From the NCBI GenBank assembly GCA_041984585.1, contig JBHIXX010000010.1:14608-78607 (forward strand): a stretch of DNA of 64,000 nucleotides, in the 5' to 3' direction. This document shows positions 1 to 8,489 of the stretch, piece after piece. Source of the DNA: Pseudolysinimonas_A sp041984585. Its GTDB lineage: Bacteria; Actinomycetota; Actinomycetes; Actinomycetales; Microbacteriaceae. The translations under genes and the position numbers were made by a program. Each line of letters starts with the position of its first letter. Positions within the stretch are counted from its first letter, which is position 1. Below the pieces are notes generated by a model. The model was not told the origin of the DNA. It made no database searches and saw nothing but the letters and a program-made list of their open reading frames with translations.

Positions 1-901
1 CCGCCCATCCGTTCGGGCTCGAGGCCCCGCGCAGTGGGCCGGCGACGAGAACGAGGAGCGCGCCGACGACGGGCAGCGCCGCAGCCGCGCCGGGGAACGG
101 GGTGCGGTCGTCGAACAGGACGCAGGCGCCGACGATCATCGCCAAGCCGACCCACGAGGCGCCGACGCCGACGGGTCGGGGGAGCGCCGCGATCGCCCTG
201 CCGCCGATCGCGGCGAGGAGGGCGCCCGCGCCGAACTCCCACGCGCGCGTGAACGTGGCGAAGTACCCGAGAGGTTCGTCGGCGAGCGCGACGGAGGCGA
301 CGAACGAGCCGGCGGTCACCAGGGCGAGCACGCCGATCAGCAGCGTGCGACGCCACCTTCCGCCGTCCGCTCCGGCGATCCGGCCGAGGGCGGCGGCCAG
401 GACGCTGGTGAGCAGCACCAGGATCGGCCAGACGACGTAGAACTGCTCCTCGACGGACAGCGACCAGTAGTGCTGGACGAGGGTCGGGTCGTTCTCGGCC
501 GCCAAGTAGTCGACGGCATCGCGAGCGAGCAGCCAATTGAGCACGTAGAGACCGGCGCCGGCGATCGCCCGGAGGTTGTCGTTGAGCACAGTCGGCGGGA
601 GCAGCGTCACGGCCAATCCCGCCGACACGACCAGCACCAGGAACGACGCCGGGAGGAGCCGTCGGATCCGCCGACCCCAGAAGTCCAGCAGCCGGACTCG
701 GCCGTCGCGAGCGGCGCGGTCGACCAGGTGTGCTGTGATCAGGAAACCGGAGATGACGAAGAAGACGTCCACGCCGACGTACCCGCCCGGCAGGACGCCG
801 GGCCAGACGTGGTAGACGACCACAGCGCCGACCGCGAGGGCGCGTAGACCCTGGATGTCGTGGCGGAACGCGGCGCGCGCCGCGGGTGCCGACCCGCTCA
901 C
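1..901 (-). CDS. acyltransferase-3 family membrane protein (OafA/YrhL type), C-terminus beyond window
   Basis: An open frame of 300 codons runs off the left edge of the window. It begins at a GTG whose GTGA overlaps the purL stop, so it is translationally coupled to purL. Visible motifs are DIQGLRALAV near the N-terminus, GGYVGVDVFFVISGFLIT, HYWSLSVEEQFYVVWP and RAWEFGAGALLA, the standard landmarks of OafA/YrhL integral-membrane acyltransferases, with the catalytic-site His in VVYHVW. Such enzymes O-acylate cell-surface glycans or lipids; the substrate here is unknown. If the family's C-terminal SGNH domain is present, it lies outside the window. Confidence 0.9.
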   Translation of the reverse strand, partial: MSGSAPAARAAFRHDIQGLRALAVGAVVVYHVWPGVLPGGYVGVDVFFVISGFLITAHLVDRAARDGRVRLLDFWGRRIRRLLPASFLVLVVSAGLAVTLLPPTVLNDNLRAIAGAGLYVLNWLLARDAVDYLAAENDPTLVQHYWSLSVEEQFYVVWPILVLLTSVLAAALGRIAGADGGRWRRTLLIGVLALVTAGSFVASVALADEPLGYFATFTRAWEFGAGALLAAIGGRAIAALPRPVGVGASWVGLAMIVGACVLFDDRTPFPGAAAALPVVGALLVLVAGPLRGASSPNGWA

Positions 902-3174
902 GCTGTCGCGGCGAACCGGGCCAGCGGAGCGGAGTGGGCGACGCGCAGCTCGTCGACCGGGACGGTGAACAGCCCCTGCACCTCGAGCGCGGGCTCGCTG
1001 TCGGTGACGCCGATGCGCAGCGCCGGGTAGCCGCGCCCCTCGCACAGGCGCAGGAACTTCACGTCCTCCTCGCGCGGCACCGCGACGATCACGCGGCCGG
1101 TCGACTCCGAGAACAGGGCGGTCGCGTCGTCGACGCCGTCGCGCTCGCGGATGCCGTCGAGCCAGACCCGTGCGCCGACGCCGAAGCGCAGCACCCCGTC
1201 GGCCAGCGCGGCGAGCAGCCCGCCGTCGGCGAGGTCGTGCGCCGCGTTCAGCAGCCCTTCGTGCGCGGCCGCCGCGAGCAGTGCGCCCAGGTTCTTCTCC
1301 GCCGCCAGGTCGACGGCGGGCGGCATGCCGCCGAGGTGGCCGTGCAGCACGCCCGCCCACGCCGACCCGTCGAGTTCGAGCGCGGTGGTGCCGAGCAGGT
1401 AGAGGTTGTCGCCCGGGTCCTGCCAGCCCGAGGGGACGCGGCGTCCGACGTCGTCGATGACGCCCATCACGGCGACCACCGGGGTCGGGTGGATGGGCAC
1501 CTCGCCGGTCTGGTTGTAGAACGACACGTTGCCGCCGGTCACCGGGATGCCCATCTCGAGGCATCCGTCGGCCAGCCCGGAGATGGCGCGCTCGAACTGC
1601 CACATCACCTCGGGGTTCTCCGGCGAGCCGAAGTTGAGGCAGTCGCTGACCGCGGCCGGCACCGCCCCGGTGACGGCGACGTTGCGGTAGGCCTCCGCGA
1701 GTGCGAGCTGCGCCCCGCGGTACGGGTCGAGGTAGCAGTACCGACCATTGGCATCCGTCGCCAGCGCGACGCCGAGTCCCGTCGACTCGTCGACGCGGAT
1801 CATCCCGCCGTCGTCGGGCGCCGCGAGCGCCGTGTTGCCGAGCACGTAGTGGTCGTACTGGCTGGTGATCACCGACGGGTCGGCGAGGTTGGCGCTGCCC
1901 ACGAGGGCGAGCGCCTGGGCGCGCAGCTCCGCCGGGTCGGTCGGGCGCGGGAGCACGGATGCCGAATCGGCCTGCGTCGCGTCGAGCCACGTCGGGCGGG
2001 CGATCGGGCGCTCGTACACGGGCCCGTCCACGGCGACGGTGCGCGGGTCGACGTCGACGATGGTCTCTCCGCGCCACGTGATGACCAGCCGCTCGTCGTC
2101 GGTGACCTCGCCGAGCACACTGGTCTCCACATCCCACTTCGCGGTCACCGCCAGGAAGCCGTCGAGCTTCTCCGGGCGGACGACGGCCATCATCCGCTCC
2201 TGGCTCTCCGACATGAGGATCTCCTCGGGCGTGAGCGCCGGGTCGCGCAGCAGCACGGCGTCGAGCTCGACCGCCATCCCGCCGTCGCCGTTGCTCGCCA
2301 GCTCCGAGGTGGCGCACGAGATGCCGGCGGCGCCGAGGTCCTGGATGCCCTCGACCAGGTCGCCCGCGAACAGCTCGAGGCAGCACTCGATGAGCACCTT
2401 CTCGGCGAACGGGTCGCCGACCTGCACGGCGGGGCGCTTGCGGCCCGAGCCTTCTTCGAACGACTCGGACGCGAGGATCGAGGCCCCGCCGATGCCGTCG
2501 CCGCCGGTGCGGGCGCCGAACAGCACGACCTTGTTGCCCGCGCCGCGCGCGTTGGCCAGGTGCAGGTCCTCGTGGCGCAGCACCCCCACCGCGAGGGCGT
2601 TGACCAGCGGGTTGGCCTGGTACACCGGGTCGAACCAGGTCTCGCCGCCGATGTTGGGCAGCCCGAGGCAGTTGCCGTAGAACGAGATGCCGCTCACCAC
2701 CCCGGGCAGCACGCGGGCGGTGTCGGGGTGGTCGATCGCGCCGAAGCGCAGCGCGTCCATCACGGCGACCGGGCGGGCGCCCATCGAGATGATGTCGCGC
2801 ACGATGCCGCCGACGCCGGTCGCGGCGCCCTGGAACGGCTCGACGTACGACGGGTGGTTGTGGCTCTCGATCTTGAAGGTGACCGCCCAGCCCTCGCCGA
2901 TGTCGACGACGCCGGCGTTCTCGCCGATCCCGACCATCAGGTTCTTCCGCATCTCGTCGGAGACCTTGCGGCCGAACTGGCGCAGGTGCACCTTGCTCGA
3001 CTTGTAGGAGCAGTGCTCGCTCCACATCACCGAGTACATGGCGAGCTCGGCGCTCGTGGGGCGGCGCCCGAGGATGTCGCGGATGCGCTCGTACTCGTCG
3101 GTCTTGAGACCGAGAGCGGCGTACGGCTGCTCGCGTTCGGGGGTCGTGGCGGCGTGCGCGACCGAGTCGATCAT
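898..3174 (-). CDS. purL: phosphoribosylformylglycinamidine synthase subunit PurL (small type)
   Basis: Catalyses the fourth step of de novo IMP synthesis, FGAR to FGAM, using ATP and ammonia delivered by PurQ in a PurL-PurQ-PurS complex. The 758-residue length fits the small-type synthetase rather than the fused 1300-residue form, and separate purS and purQ genes lie at 8.9-9.9 kb. The catalytic His54 sits in MWSEHCSYKSSK. The GIGENAG and KIESHNHPS motifs follow, then two AIRS-like halves. The ATG start lies 7 nt after a TAGGCT -10 box, so the transcript is probably leaderless. The stop overlaps the next gene by 4 nt. Confidence 0.98.
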   Translation of the reverse strand: MIDSVAHAATTPEREQPYAALGLKTDEYERIRDILGRRPTSAELAMYSVMWSEHCSYKSSKVHLRQFGRKVSDEMRKNLMVGIGENAGVVDIGEGWAVTFKIESHNHPSYVEPFQGAATGVGGIVRDIISMGARPVAVMDALRFGAIDHPDTARVLPGVVSGISFYGNCLGLPNIGGETWFDPVYQANPLVNALAVGVLRHEDLHLANARGAGNKVVLFGARTGGDGIGGASILASESFEEGSGRKRPAVQVGDPFAEKVLIECCLELFAGDLVEGIQDLGAAGISCATSELASNGDGGMAVELDAVLLRDPALTPEEILMSESQERMMAVVRPEKLDGFLAVTAKWDVETSVLGEVTDDERLVITWRGETIVDVDPRTVAVDGPVYERPIARPTWLDATQADSASVLPRPTDPAELRAQALALVGSANLADPSVITSQYDHYVLGNTALAAPDDGGMIRVDESTGLGVALATDANGRYCYLDPYRGAQLALAEAYRNVAVTGAVPAAVSDCLNFGSPENPEVMWQFERAISGLADGCLEMGIPVTGGNVSFYNQTGEVPIHPTPVVAVMGVIDDVGRRVPSGWQDPGDNLYLLGTTALELDGSAWAGVLHGHLGGMPPAVDLAAEKNLGALLAAAAHEGLLNAAHDLADGGLLAALADGVLRFGVGARVWLDGIRERDGVDDATALFSESTGRVIVAVPREEDVKFLRLCEGRGYPALRIGVTDSEPALEVQGLFTVPVDELRVAHSAPLARFAATA

Positions 3175-3181
3175 CGCTGTC

Positions 3182-3187
3182 AGCCTA
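3182..3187 (-). promoter_or_regulatory. -10 box of leaderless purL promoter
   Basis: TAGGCT on the minus strand ends 7 nt before the purL ATG. There is no Shine-Dalgarno sequence and no clear -35. Confidence 0.6.
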
Positions 3188-3196
3188 CCGGCGCCG

Positions 3197-4600
3197 TCAG
3201 CGCCACTCCCCCGTCAGGGCGGCCCGCGCGGAGGCCGACGCGTCGGCGAACACCGCCCGCTCGGTCGGGTCGAAGTCCTGCCCGGCGACCGTGGCGTCCA
3301 GCCGGTCGATCTGCTCGGCGAGCACGGCCCGATCGCCCGGGCGCTCACTCGCGTAGGCGACCTCGCGCAGCACTCCGTAGAGCCGGATCACGACGTCGGG
3401 GTCGTTGCCGCCGTACCGCCGCGTCTGCTGCACTCCCACTTCGAGCAGGGAGGCGAACTCGTGCCGCCGCGGGATCACGCGCACCACGCCCGCGTCGTCG
3501 TCGAGGGCGCGCAGCTGCTCGGGAAGCCGCACCAGCTCGCACAGCACGCCCGAGATGTGCCCGAGCGCGTGCACGGCCGTCGTCGGGTCGTTCACCCCGG
3601 GCGAGACGGCGCGCACCGAGATGTCGGCGAGCTGGCGCAGGCCGAATCCGACGTCCTGCGTGGGGGTGCGCTCGTAGCCGATGCCGAACGCCGCCGAGAC
3701 CTCCCGGTCGATGCGGGCGGCGTCATCCGGCTCCGCATGCCGCAGCGGGTCGCGCGACCACCAGAACGCGATCGGCGTGCCGTCCACCACGTTGCTGCCG
3801 ATCGACCGCGTTTCGGCGACCACGATGTCGTGCTCCACTCCGAGGCGCACCAGGCGCTCGCGGTCGGAGCGGGTGAGGAATCCGGAGCGGGTTGCCAGCA
3901 CCGGCCGCGCGTGCGGCGGGACCTCCGGCGCCTGGGGCGGATCCGTCGGTTCCGCGTCGGCGTCGTCCGGGTCCACCACCGGCCCGGCCGCGCCGCGCAC
4001 CAGGGCGAGGGTCTCGGTCGTCTCGCGGTGCACGTCGCGCATCACCGTCTCGATGCGCAGGATGCGCGCGAGGTGCGAGAGGAACAGCACGAGCGTGACC
4101 ACGCTCGCCAGCGTGAGCAGGAAGGCGAGGGTGATCGCCATCGGCGGCACGACGCCCGGTTCGTCGAGCGTCTCGTCGCGGACGGTGCGCAGCACGGTGA
4201 GCGCGTAGGCGAAGGTGCCGAGGAAGACGGCGAGCGTGCGGTGCACGATCCGGTCGCGGGCGAACATGCGCAGCACCCGCGGCGAGGCCTGGCTGCTGGC
4301 CAGCTGGAGGGCGACGACCGTGAGCGAGAAGGTCAGGGTGGTGGCGGCCATCAGCGAGCTGGCGATCGCCGAGAGCACCGCTCGGGCGGCATCCGGGCCG
4401 CCCGAGAACAGCACGGCGGCGAGCCAGCCGGGGAGCGCGTCGGCGACGGCCTCGTCGACGACCGGCAGCCCGAAGCCCAGGATGACGGCCACGGCGACGG
4501 CCATCACCGGGATCGGCCACAGTCGCGCGGCGACGTTCTCGCGGAGCGAGGCGAACCGGAGCCGGCCGCCGCGCGCCCGCCGATCCGGCGACGACGTCAT
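3197..4600 (-). CDS. DUF2254 domain-containing membrane protein
   Basis: The 467-residue product has four N-terminal membrane segments (residues about 25-160), including LMAATTLTFSLTVVALQLASSQASPRVLRMF, which is quoted here only as residues about 83-113. A soluble C-terminal domain carries the family motif RQLADISVRAVSPGVNDPTTA in its central part. These features identify DUF2254, a family of predicted inner-membrane proteins with no established function. The ATG start was preferred over the longer upstream extension because it sits 6 nt after a TACGAT -10 box and begins the conserved sequence. It is divergent from the ABC exporter. Confidence 0.88.
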   Translation of the reverse strand: MTSSPDRRARGGRLRFASLRENVAARLWPIPVMAVAVAVILGFGLPVVDEAVADALPGWLAAVLFSGGPDAARAVLSAIASSLMAATTLTFSLTVVALQLASSQASPRVLRMFARDRIVHRTLAVFLGTFAYALTVLRTVRDETLDEPGVVPPMAITLAFLLTLASVVTLVLFLSHLARILRIETVMRDVHRETTETLALVRGAAGPVVDPDDADAEPTDPPQAPEVPPHARPVLATRSGFLTRSDRERLVRLGVEHDIVVAETRSIGSNVVDGTPIAFWWSRDPLRHAEPDDAARIDREVSAAFGIGYERTPTQDVGFGLRQLADISVRAVSPGVNDPTTAVHALGHISGVLCELVRLPEQLRALDDDAGVVRVIPRRHEFASLLEVGVQQTRRYGGNDPDVVIRLYGVLREVAYASERPGDRAVLAEQIDRLDATVAGQDFDPTERAVFADASASARAALTGEWR

Positions 4601-4606
4601 CCGGTC

Positions 4607-4612
4607 ATCGTA
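4607..4612 (-). promoter_or_regulatory. -10 box of the DUF2254 gene
   Basis: TACGAT on the minus strand lies 6 nt before the ATG, implying a leaderless transcript. Confidence 0.55.
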
Positions 4613-4671
4613 TCGGCGGCCCGCCGTCGCGCCCCGGCCTGGTCGCCATGGACAGCGCACACACGGCCCCG

Positions 4672-4677
4672 TACCGT
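4672..4677 (+). promoter_or_regulatory. -10 box of the ABC exporter operon
   Basis: TACCGT lies 7 nt before an ATG that opens a 15-codon leader ORF rather than the ABC gene itself. Confidence 0.5.
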
Positions 4678-4684
4678 GGGGGCG

Positions 4685-4732
4685 ATGCCCCGCACCGTCG
4701 CACCCGTCGCCCTCGCGGAGCCGGTCGGATGA
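4685..4732 (+). CDS. 15-codon leader ORF coupled to the ABC ATPase
   Basis: ATG 7 nt after a TACCGT -10 box opens a 15-residue reading frame (MPRTVAPVALAEPVG). Its TGA overlaps the ATG of the ABC ATPase as ATGA. Position and overlap suggest that ribosomes load on the leaderless 5' end and then re-initiate on the ATPase gene. It contains no obvious regulatory codon run. Translation is an inference; the peptide may have no function of its own. Confidence 0.4.
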   Translation: MPRTVAPVALAEPVG

Positions 4733-5628
4733 GCGCCGGACTCCCGATCGTCGTCGACGGACTCGGCAAATCGTTCGGTCCCGTCCACGCGGTGTCCGAC
4801 CTGTCGTTCGAGGTGCGTCCGGGCCGGGTGACCGGCTTCCTCGGGCCGAACGGCGCGGGCAAGACCACGACGCTCCGGATGCTGCTCGGCCTCGTGCGCT
4901 CGAGCGCCGGCAGCGCGCTGATCGGCGGCCGCTCCTACGGCGACCTCGACGACCCCGCCCGCACGGTCGGTGCATCCCTGGAGGCGGCGTTCCATCCCGG
5001 CCGCACCGGACGCGGCCACCTCGAGACCCTCGCGCTCGGCGCCGGCATCCCGCGCAGCGCGATCCCCGATGTGCTCCGCCACGTCGGCATGGCGGAGTAC
5101 GCCGACCGGCGCGTGGGCGGCTACTCGCTCGGCATGCGCCAGCGACTCGGCCTCGCCGGCGCCCTGCTCGGCGACCCGGGTGTGCTGGTGCTCGACGAGC
5201 CCGCGAACGGTCTCGACCCGGAGGGGATCCGCTGGATGCGCACGCGGCTGCGCGAGCTCGCCGCCGAGGGACGGACGGTGCTGCTGAGCTCCCACCTGCT
5301 GGCGGAGGTGCAGCAGACCGTCGACGACGTCATCGTCATCGCGGGCGGTCGGCTGCGCTACGCCGGTCCGCTCGCCGGGCTCGCGGCGCCCGAGGGTGCC
5401 GCGACGCGGGTCGACGCTCCCGACCGTGAGGGGCTCGCGGCCGCGCTGCGGGCGTCGGGGTTCGAGGCGGTCGACGGTGCCGACGGGCTGCTCGTGCGGG
5501 GTGCCGTCCCCGCCGAGGTCGGACGGATCGCGCTGGCGGCGGGCGTCGCGCTCAGCGCCCTCGCGCCGCACTCCGCCGGGCTCGAAGACGACTTCCTCGC
5601 GCTGATCGGCGAGGAGGGCGCGCCGTGA
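4729..5628 (+). CDS. ABC transporter ATP-binding protein
   Basis: The 299-residue ATPase of an exporter-type ABC system shows Walker A GPNGAGKTT at about residues 41-49, signature YSLGMRQRL, Walker B VLVLDEP and the H-loop SSHLLAEV. A C-terminal extension of about 90 residues follows the nucleotide-binding domain, as in the CcmA/DrrA-like subfamily. The start is the ATG in the ATGA overlap with the leader ORF. An in-frame ATG 81 nt upstream would add a poor Arg-rich stretch and would precede the predicted transcription start. The permease follows with a 4-nt overlap. The substrate is unknown. Confidence 0.95.
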   Translation: MSAGLPIVVDGLGKSFGPVHAVSDLSFEVRPGRVTGFLGPNGAGKTTTLRMLLGLVRSSAGSALIGGRSYGDLDDPARTVGASLEAAFHPGRTGRGHLETLALGAGIPRSAIPDVLRHVGMAEYADRRVGGYSLGMRQRLGLAGALLGDPGVLVLDEPANGLDPEGIRWMRTRLRELAAEGRTVLLSSHLLAEVQQTVDDVIVIAGGRLRYAGPLAGLAAPEGAATRVDAPDREGLAAALRASGFEAVDGADGLLVRGAVPAEVGRIALAAGVALSALAPHSAGLEDDFLALIGEEGAP

Positions 5629-6422
5629 TCGGGCGGGCTCTCGCCTCGGAGGCGGCGAAGACGCTGAGCGTGCGCGTCAACGCGGTGCTCGTGCTGATCC
5701 TCGTCGGCTATATCGCCGTCGCGGCCGGGGGCTTCGCGGTCGCGTTGCTCGTCGCGCCCGAGGAGTCCGGCGTCGACCAGGCGTTCACCGACCTCGCACC
5801 CCTCGTCTACAGCATGGTGACGGCCGTCGGCTACGTATTCCCGCTCATCCTCGGGGCGCTCATGGTCACGTCGGAACACCGCTACCGCACGTTGACACCC
5901 ACGTTCCTCGCCGTGCCGCGCCGCAGGGTGGTGCTCGCGGCGAAGCTCGTCGTCGCCGCGGTGCTCGGCGCGATCTCGGGGCTGGCCGGCCTGGTCGCCT
6001 CGATGGGCGCCGGCGGCGGGCTGCTCGCGGCGCTCGGCGGCGACCCGATGCTCGGCGAGCCCGACACCTGGTGGCTCGCCGCCCGGGTCGTGCTGGCGAT
6101 GGCGCTGTGGGGCGTCGTCGGCGTCGGGGTCGGGGTGCTCATCCCGAACCAGATCGGGTCGATCGTCACCGCGATCGCGTTCACCCAGTTCGTCGAACCG
6201 CTCGTGCGCACCGCCGGCGCGTTCGTTGAGCCGCTCGGCGACGTCGTGCGGTTCCTGCCGGGAGCGGCGGGCGACGCGCTCGTCGGCGCGAGCGTGTACG
6301 CGGCGATCGGCGGATCGGGCGAGTCGCTCGACTGGTGGCAGGGCGGGCTGGTGCTCGCGGGCTACGCCGTCGTGCTCACCGCGGTCGGCGCCGTCACGTC
6401 GTGGCGCCGCGACGTCACGTGA
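5625..6422 (+). CDS. ABC transporter permease
   Basis: The 265-residue product has six predicted membrane segments. Its GTG start overlaps the ATPase stop (GTGA), so the two form a coupled two-gene ABC exporter. The pattern SEHRYRTLTPTFLAVPRRR in the loop after the second helix is typical of ABC-2 type permeases of antibiotic or lipid exporters. The transported molecule cannot be inferred. Confidence 0.9.
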   Translation: MIGRALASEAAKTLSVRVNAVLVLILVGYIAVAAGGFAVALLVAPEESGVDQAFTDLAPLVYSMVTAVGYVFPLILGALMVTSEHRYRTLTPTFLAVPRRRVVLAAKLVVAAVLGAISGLAGLVASMGAGGGLLAALGGDPMLGEPDTWWLAARVVLAMALWGVVGVGVGVLIPNQIGSIVTAIAFTQFVEPLVRTAGAFVEPLGDVVRFLPGAAGDALVGASVYAAIGGSGESLDWWQGGLVLAGYAVVLTAVGAVTSWRRDVT

Positions 6423-6500
6423 CCTGACCGGACCGGATCTGACCTGATCCGAGCCGACCGCGCCGGCCGGATGGATGTGCGAGCGGCCGCCGCGTCCGGA

Positions 6501-6506
6501 TAGCGT
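6501..6506 (+). promoter_or_regulatory. -10 box of the mscS-like gene
   Basis: TAGCGT lies 37 nt before the ATG, leaving a short leader that ends in a strong GGAGGAGGA Shine-Dalgarno sequence. Confidence 0.5.
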
Positions 6507-6543
6507 GGAGGGACGCCCGCCCGCCGAGTCCGGAGGAGGACGC

Positions 6544-7599
6544 ATGCCCGCCGAGTGGGACCCCTGGATCGTCTACGCGATCGTGGTGGCAGGCCTCATC
6601 CTGGCCGCCGTCGTGATCACGGCGCTCATCGCTCTGCCGCTGCGCTTCCTCGCGCGGCGCAACGGCTGGGATCACCGGCTCATCGGCAGGATGCGGCGCC
6701 CCTTCCGGGTGCTGCTGTTCGCGATCGGACTGCTGATCGCGGTCGTCATCCTCCCGCTGCCGGAGGCCTGGCGGGACTTCCAGGGCGTCATCACCCACGC
6801 GCTGCGCATCGCCGTCATCGCGGCGGCGGCGTGGCTGCTGATGGGCGTCGTGTCGTTCTTCTTCGCGCGGACGCTCGACCGCTACCCGCTCGATGTCGCC
6901 GACAACCGGGCCGCCCGCCGGGTGCACACCCAGGTGACGATCATGCGCCGCGTCGTGATCGTGCTGATCGCCCTGCTCGGCCTCGGCACGATTCTGCTGA
7001 CCTTCGACGGCGTGCAGGCCGTCGGTGCCAGCCTGTTCGCCTCGGCCGGCGTGCTCAGCGTGGTGGCCGGCATCGCCGCGCAGTCGACGATCGGCAACGT
7101 GTTCGCCGGGCTGCAGATCGCCTTCACCGACGCCGTCCGGGTCGACGACGTGGTCGTGGTCGAGGGCGAGTGGGGTCGCATCGAGGACATCACGCTCACG
7201 TACGTGGTGGTGAAGATCTGGGACCAGCGCCGCCTCGTGCTGCCGTCGACCTACTTCGTCAACCAGCCGTTCGAGAACTGGACCCGCAACGGCGCCGACA
7301 TCACCGGAACGGTCGAGCTCGACCTCGACTGGCGGATCAGCCCCGCCGAGATGCGCGCCCACTACGAGCAGTACGTCGACGCGCACGAGCTGTTCGACGG
7401 GCGCGCCCGCGGACTGCAGATCACCGACGCGGTCGGCGGGATGGTGAAGGCCCGCTTCCTGATGACGGCGGCGGACTCGGGGCGGCTGTGGGACCTCCGC
7501 TGCGCGGTGCGCGAGGAGATGGTCGAGTGGGTGCACCGCACCACCCTCGGCGTTCCCCGCACCCGGGTGGAGCTGGTCGAGGCGGCCGGCGAGGGCTGA
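6544..7599 (+). CDS. mechanosensitive ion channel, MscS family
   Basis: The 351-residue protein has about four membrane helices. The last, pore-like helix is rich in Ala/Gly (VGASLFASAGVLSVVAGIAA, about residues 160-179) and is followed by QSTIGNVFAGLQIAF, the MscS hallmark. A beta domain with VRVDDVVVVEGEWGRIEDITL follows. It should gate under membrane tension and release solutes during hypo-osmotic shock. The ATG was chosen because GGAGGAGGA precedes it by 3 nt; an in-frame start 69 nt upstream lies before the predicted transcription start. Confidence 0.93.
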   Translation: MPAEWDPWIVYAIVVAGLILAAVVITALIALPLRFLARRNGWDHRLIGRMRRPFRVLLFAIGLLIAVVILPLPEAWRDFQGVITHALRIAVIAAAAWLLMGVVSFFFARTLDRYPLDVADNRAARRVHTQVTIMRRVVIVLIALLGLGTILLTFDGVQAVGASLFASAGVLSVVAGIAAQSTIGNVFAGLQIAFTDAVRVDDVVVVEGEWGRIEDITLTYVVVKIWDQRRLVLPSTYFVNQPFENWTRNGADITGTVELDLDWRISPAEMRAHYEQYVDAHELFDGRARGLQITDAVGGMVKARFLMTAADSGRLWDLRCAVREEMVEWVHRTTLGVPRTRVELVEAAGEG

Positions 7600-7618
7600 T
7601 CGGGTCGGAGTCGCGGCG

Positions 7619-7624
7619 TAGGGT
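7619..7624 (+). promoter_or_regulatory. -10 box of the DUF1801 gene
   Basis: TAGGGT lies 6 nt before the ATG, implying a leaderless transcript. Confidence 0.55.
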
Positions 7625-7630
7625 CGCGGC

Positions 7631-8050
7631 ATGGCGCGCAACGACAACCAGACCCGCCCGACCGACGTGCCCGTCGAGCGGTTCCTCGCCGAGGCCGCGA
7701 CGGAACGGCGCCGCGACGAGGGGGTCGCGCTGCTCGACATCTTCCGGACGGAGACCGGCGACGACGGGGTCATGTGGGGTCCGTCGATCGTCGGATTCGG
7801 CGTGCGGCACTACCGCACCGACGCCGGCCGCGAGGGCGACTGGCCCGTCGTCGGGTTCTCGCCGCGCAAGTCGGCTCTCACCCTCTACGGTCTGCACAAC
7901 GGCTACGCCGAGACGCCGGATCCGCTGCTGGTGGACCTCGGACCGCACCGGACCGGGGTCGGCTGCCTCTACCTGACCCGGCTCGACGCAGTCGACCACG
8001 CCGTCCTGCGGAGGATGATCCGGGAGGCCTGGGCTGCCGGCGGTCGCTGA
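7631..8050 (+). CDS. DUF1801 domain-containing protein
   Basis: This 139-residue cytoplasmic protein has the DUF1801 pattern: PTDVPVERFL at the N-terminus, MWGPSIVGFG, EGDWPVVGFSPRKSALTLY and TGVGCLYLTRLD. The fold is YdhG-like and no activity is established. There is no Shine-Dalgarno sequence and the start follows a -10 box by 6 nt. It ends 7 nt from the convergent next gene. Confidence 0.9.
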   Translation: MARNDNQTRPTDVPVERFLAEAATERRRDEGVALLDIFRTETGDDGVMWGPSIVGFGVRHYRTDAGREGDWPVVGFSPRKSALTLYGLHNGYAETPDPLLVDLGPHRTGVGCLYLTRLDAVDHAVLRRMIREAWAAGGR

Positions 8051-8057
8051 GGCGGGT

Positions 8058-8366
8058 TCAGCCCCGGTCGAGACCGAAGGTGTGTTTGACGAGCGCCTGC
8101 ACGTCACGGTCGAGCCCGTCGACGCGTTGATCGAGCGCGGTGAAGCGTGTGTTCATCTCGTTGCGCAGCCCGGTGATCTCGCCGCGCAAGCCGGTGATCT
8201 CCCCGGCGATCTCGCCGCGCAGCCCGGTGATCTCGCCGCGCACCCCGGAGATCTCGGCGCGGATCACCCGGACGAACAACGTCGACACGATGGTCATCAT
8301 GCCCAGGGCGGCCGTGGCGAAGACGCCGATGAGCACCCATACCTGCGGTTCGGTCATGGTGAGCAC
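8058..8366 (-). CDS. small membrane-anchored coiled-coil protein
   Basis: The 102-residue product has one N-terminal membrane helix (VWVLIGVFATAALGMMTIVS) and then a coiled coil built of heptads of the type LRGEITG repeated about four times, ending in NTRFTALDQRVDGLDRDV. The family is common in bacteria as an uncharacterised one-TM coiled-coil protein. The start may be the GTG at 8366 or the ATG three codons later; neither has a clear ribosome site. The heptads are encoded by near-identical 21-bp repeats. Confidence 0.7.
   Translation of the reverse strand: MLTMTEPQVWVLIGVFATAALGMMTIVSTLFVRVIRAEISGVRGEITGLRGEIAGEITGLRGEITGLRNEMNTRFTALDQRVDGLDRDVQALVKHTFGLDRG
8165..8260 (-). repeat. 21-bp tandem repeats encoding coiled-coil heptads
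   Basis: Four near-identical 21-bp units and one 12-bp partial unit lie inside the coiled-coil gene. Each full unit encodes seven residues, so copy-number change would lengthen or shorten the coil in frame. Confidence 0.75.
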
Positions 8367-8489
8367 CGTTTCAGTATTCCGCCGCGATCGGGAGTTGACC
8401 AGGGCGCGGACGGACGACGTCTCCCCGCAGGGCCCGGGGAGGAGACGTCATGTCGGGCCGCGCGATCATCGCCCACCGGGTGGAACGGC

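Noticed and set aside
886..3876. 996-codon open frame on the plus strand
   Set aside because: It lies antisense to purL and the DUF2254 gene, is His/Arg/Ala-rich as expected of a high-GC shadow, and shows no domain.
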